Origin: Planctomycetota bacterium
GTDB taxonomy: Bacteria > Planctomycetota > UBA1135 > JACQFD01
DNA: 64,000 bases
Assembly: GCA_016200225.1 (NCBI GenBank)
Contig: JACQFD010000017.1
Coordinates: forward strand, 1 to 64,000
Direction of reading: 5' to 3'
The notes below the pieces were generated by a model. The model was not told where the DNA came from. It did no database searches and worked only from the letters and a program-made list of their open reading frames with translations. A program made the translations under genes and the position numbers. Shown in pieces: positions 61,731 to 64,000 of the stretch (the first letter of the stretch is position 1; every line of letters starts with the position of its first letter).

Positions 61731-61749
61731 AACAATAAAAGGTCGCGTT

Positions 61750-62799
61750 CTACGCGCCGTCGCCGAGCGCGGCCGCGACGAGGCAGCCCTTTGCAACCGA
61801 GTTGAGCGGTTCGGTCGCGAGCGTGATCGATTCGATCGGAATCGGCATTTTGATGCGGGTGCACTCGTCCTGGAAGACTTTAATAAAGTTCTTCGCCATG
61901 GCCGTGCCGCCGGAGCAGACGATCGGAACCGCGGCGTGGAATTGCGGCATATTCGCCGTCGTCTCGAAGCGATTCTTAATATTCATCAAAACGTATTGAA
62001 TCAAGTTTCTGTAGAATATCGTGATCGCCTCCTCCTCGCGTCCCTGCGGATTGGCAATGTCGACGCCGCGCTCTTTCAAATGCGTCGCGCGCGAGCGCGG
62101 GATGCCGAGCGTATCGCTGACGTTGCGGTCGATCCAGTCGCCGCCGCGGCTGATCGAAAAACTGAGCGCCGGAATGGTTTTGTAGCAAACGCAAATGTTA
62201 GCCATGCCGCCGCCGAAACTGATGCCGATGCCGCTGAAATCGCTTTCGGCCAGTTCGGAAAACACGACCGCGTGGCCTTCGTTGATCGCGCGCGCCGTGT
62301 AACCCATCGAGCGCAGCATGCCTTCGAAAAGACCCTGGTGATAAATAATATTATTATCTTTGTCGATCGACGGCGCCGGCACCGAGAAATAACAATTCTC
62401 GCCGTGTTGCGACGGCGCGCCGAGCAGTTGATCGATAATTAAACGAATCATCGGGAGCGCGTCGGCGTCGCTCGGGGCGATCAAACCGTCCTTCATCGGA
62501 CGGCGCGTCTCGCGGCCGAACACGTTCGCCAGTTCGAAACTCGCCTCGCCGAGTACAATTAAAGATTCGCCCCGCATGACGTAGGGAACCTTCAGTTTAG
62601 TTAGCATCGCTTTGGAATAGACGTCGCCTTTGACGTCGAGGAACGCGTTGCGCTCCAACTTTACAGTAATGCTGCCGTCCGGGTTCTGCGTCGCCGCCAC
62701 AAGATTGGCGGTGCCCACATCGAGGCCCTTTCCGAGCAATCGCTCGGTCGCGACTCCGCTGTTTGCCGCCGACTTGCCTTTTGTCATCGAATCACTCAC
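61750..62799 (-). CDS. Actin-like ATPase (ParM/MreB/MamK superfamily)
   Basis: 349 residues from GTG 62799 (ATG 62787 is an alternative). Signature motifs of the actin/Hsp70 fold: phosphate-1 loop KGLDVGTANLVAA, phosphate-2 loop GIGISFGGGMANIC and adenosine loop VPIVCSGGTAMAKNF. The connecting region contains INEGHAVVFSELAESD and FSISRGGDWIDRNVSDTLGI. Length suits ParM/MamK/MreB-type filament formers more than FtsA or DnaK, but lineage is uncertain. Followed by its own terminator, preceded by the coiled-coil gene, probably as a two-gene operon for cytoskeletal or segregation function. Confidence 0.85.
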   Translation of the reverse strand: MSDSMTKGKSAANSGVATERLLGKGLDVGTANLVAATQNPDGSITVKLERNAFLDVKGDVYSKAMLTKLKVPYVMRGESLIVLGEASFELANVFGRETRRPMKDGLIAPSDADALPMIRLIIDQLLGAPSQHGENCYFSVPAPSIDKDNNIIYHQGLFEGMLRSMGYTARAINEGHAVVFSELAESDFSGIGISFGGGMANICVCYKTIPALSFSISRGGDWIDRNVSDTLGIPRSRATHLKERGVDIANPQGREEEAITIFYRNLIQYVLMNIKNRFETTANMPQFHAAVPIVCSGGTAMAKNFIKVFQDECTRIKMPIPIESITLATEPLNSVAKGCLVAAALGDGA

Positions 62800-62885
62800 G
62801 ATTGCGTCTCCAAATGTTGTAATGAGAAATTCCGGGTGAAAAGTATTATATAAATTCGTATTTGATATTTCGGTCGCGAAATCGT

Positions 62886-63746
62886 TTATTGTTTATCCGG
62901 ACCGAGTTTCATTTTCTTGATGCGCTCGAGCGCGCCGCCGATGCCCGAAGCCTTGCGTTCCTTTACGTCCAGGTGTTCGACGTTGCTCTCGAGTTTTTCG
63001 TTATTATTAAATATCTTGTCGTATTGCACATGATCGGCCTGCACGGCGCCCGAAACGCCGATCGAAAGACCGAACTTTTCGAGCCGGTCGCTAATGCCGC
63101 TCGATAACTTTTCGAGCCGCGCCTCGAGCGCTTGCATTTCCGCGGGCGGCGCGGCGGCCGGCGCGGGCGCGGCGGGCGCGTTCATTTTTTCCGTCAGTCT
63201 CGCGACCTGCGCCGCGAGCGAACTTAACAATTCCGACTGGTCGGGCGGCGTCTGCGCGTGCGCGGCCTGCGCCGCCGCGCGCGCCTCGCGCTCGGATTCG
63301 CGCGCGACGTCGCGCTCTTTTTGTAATATATCAACAAGTTTGCGCAATTCCTCGACGCGCACGCGCTCGGACGCCGCCGCTCCGTCGAGTTCGGCGCACT
63401 TTTGTTGCATTTCGCGGCTCGCGCCCGCGTACTTGCCGGTCTCGGCGCGGAGCGCGTTCAATTCCTGCGTCGCGGCCTCGAGTTGTCGAAGGCCTTCCTC
63501 GCGCGCAGCCTGCTCGGCGTCGCGCTGACGTTTCAATTCAATAAATTCGGCCTTCGACTTTTCGACCAGTTCGCGCATGCCGTCGCCTTCCTGCGCTTTC
63601 GCGATCGTTTGCCGGACCGATTCTTCAATCAGCCGCGCGACTTCCGATGCGTTGATGACGCGAACTTTCGAACGGCCGCGAGCTTCGAGCTCCTGCAGCG
63701 TCGTCGATTGCGAATGATTTTGTAAAACTTCTCGTACGTTGATCAC
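62886..63746 (-). CDS. Coiled-coil protein, partner of the actin-like ATPase
   Basis: 286 residues from GTG 63746 (V-I-N-V-R-E-V start). Residues about 45-165 form a continuous heptad-rich coiled coil (SKAEFIELKRQRDAEQAARE, LRKLVDILQKERDVARESER), then an Ala/Pro-rich hinge (APAAPAPAAAPPAE), a second coiled coil and a C-terminal tail (VKERKASGIGGALERIKKM). No membrane segment. Transcribed toward the actin-like gene with an 86-base AT-rich gap. By analogy with actin-like filament systems it may be an adaptor or filament organiser; that is inference. Confidence 0.75.
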   Translation of the reverse strand: MINVREVLQNHSQSTTLQELEARGRSKVRVINASEVARLIEESVRQTIAKAQEGDGMRELVEKSKAEFIELKRQRDAEQAAREEGLRQLEAATQELNALRAETGKYAGASREMQQKCAELDGAAASERVRVEELRKLVDILQKERDVARESEREARAAAQAAHAQTPPDQSELLSSLAAQVARLTEKMNAPAAPAPAAAPPAEMQALEARLEKLSSGISDRLEKFGLSIGVSGAVQADHVQYDKIFNNNEKLESNVEHLDVKERKASGIGGALERIKKMKLGPDKQ

Positions 63747-63862
63747 GCATGCACCCCGGGGATCATGTCGTCGCCAATATCGGCGAGCGTCCGCGGAAAC
63801 TTGAGAAATCCCCGGCCCCGCTCGGCCGATGGAAAGCCGCCGACATTTGATAACATTGCGGC

Positions 63863-64000
63863 ATGACCGCCACGGCATGGCCATGGAGGCGCGCCGCCAT
63901 CGCCGGCGCGTGCCTGCTCGGCTCGTTACTTCTTTACGGATACGCGCGCGACCGCGCGTTCGTCGCGCGCCCGTACCTCGCGGAACCCGCGGCGGGCCAC
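63863..64000 (+). CDS. Partial gene, N-terminal membrane segment
   Basis: ATG 63863 opens a frame that runs off the window: 46 codons, with RRAAIAGACLLGSLLLYGYA as a predicted membrane anchor or signal, then ARDRAFVARPYLAEPAAGH. Function cannot be determined. Divergent from the coiled-coil gene, 116 bases away. Confidence 0.5.
   Translation, partial: MTATAWPWRRAAIAGACLLGSLLLYGYARDRAFVARPYLAEPAAGH

Noticed and set aside
61384..62442. 352-codon plus-strand ORF
   Set aside because: Antisense to the actin-like gene; Arg/Val/Asp repeats without protein character, and it also crosses the G run and terminator.

Overview
The window is a GC-rich bacterial chromosome segment with clear accessory patches. 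The organism cannot be named from sequence alone. Several features recur in Planctomycetota, Verrucomicrobiota, Lentisphaerota and related candidate phyla: an ECF sigma factor translationally coupled to a Ser/Thr kinase carrying a C-terminal sulfatase-modifying (FGE/SUMF1-like) domain, very large secreted Ig-like, beta-propeller and SBBP-repeat proteins, membrane-embedded spermidine-synthase-like proteins, and TRL proteins next to tRNAs. That placement is inference. No rRNA, CRISPR array, phage module or intact transposase gene was seen.

Layout. 1-1,100: a lower-GC hypothetical ORF and the first copy of a ~320-bp dispersed repeat. 1.1-7.2 kb: core genes (ECF sigma factor, uvrB, NIL-domain protein, membrane protein, Zn-ribbon protein, tRNA-Leu, tRNA-Cys, two TRL proteins, endonuclease IV). 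7.2-8.2 kb: a repeat cluster with two more copies of the dispersed element around an inverted-repeat element. 8.3-20.4 kb, all minus strand: leucyl aminopeptidase, two fused membrane/spermidine-synthase-like paralogues, ETF-ubiquinone oxidoreductase, then two secreted proteins, one with a transglutaminase-like core. 21-28.5 kb: an AAA/DUF4143 ATPase and a lower-GC block of three secreted repeat proteins (FG-GAP, propeller, SBBP). 28.6-34.8 kb, minus strand: a probable six-gene operon headed by the ECF sigma factor and kinase-FGE, with two unknown proteins, an M43 metalloprotease and a small conserved protein. 35.2-42.4 kb: three large secreted or lipoprotein genes. 42.4-45.6 kb: metallo-beta-lactamase-fold hydrolase, MoaE, MoaD, an orphan antitoxin, a small inverted-repeat element and a candidate selenoprotein. 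45.6-59.6 kb: mostly exported proteins (two tandem propeller paralogues, a HEAT-repeat protein, a lipoprotein, a carboxypeptidase-regulatory-like repeat protein, an FGE-like protein). 59.7-64 kb: a Phd-type antitoxin, a truncated duplicate of an actin-like gene, three small lower-GC exported proteins inserted beside it, the intact actin-like ATPase with a coiled-coil partner, and the start of an unknown membrane protein.

Main points for a second look: (1) a gene with an in-frame TGA exactly at the first position of a U-x-x-C thioredoxin-type motif, followed by a hairpin fitting the bacterial SECIS rules; (2) a dispersed repeat whose internal hairpin keeps its stem while its sequence is replaced; (3) the sigma/kinase-FGE operon; (4) an actin-like plus coiled-coil pair beside a truncated duplicate and a low-GC insert; (5) a frame-independent excess of short AT-rich words (TTACA/TGTAA) inside GC-rich genes; (6) several genes, including uvrB, with no canonical start codon in the expected place.
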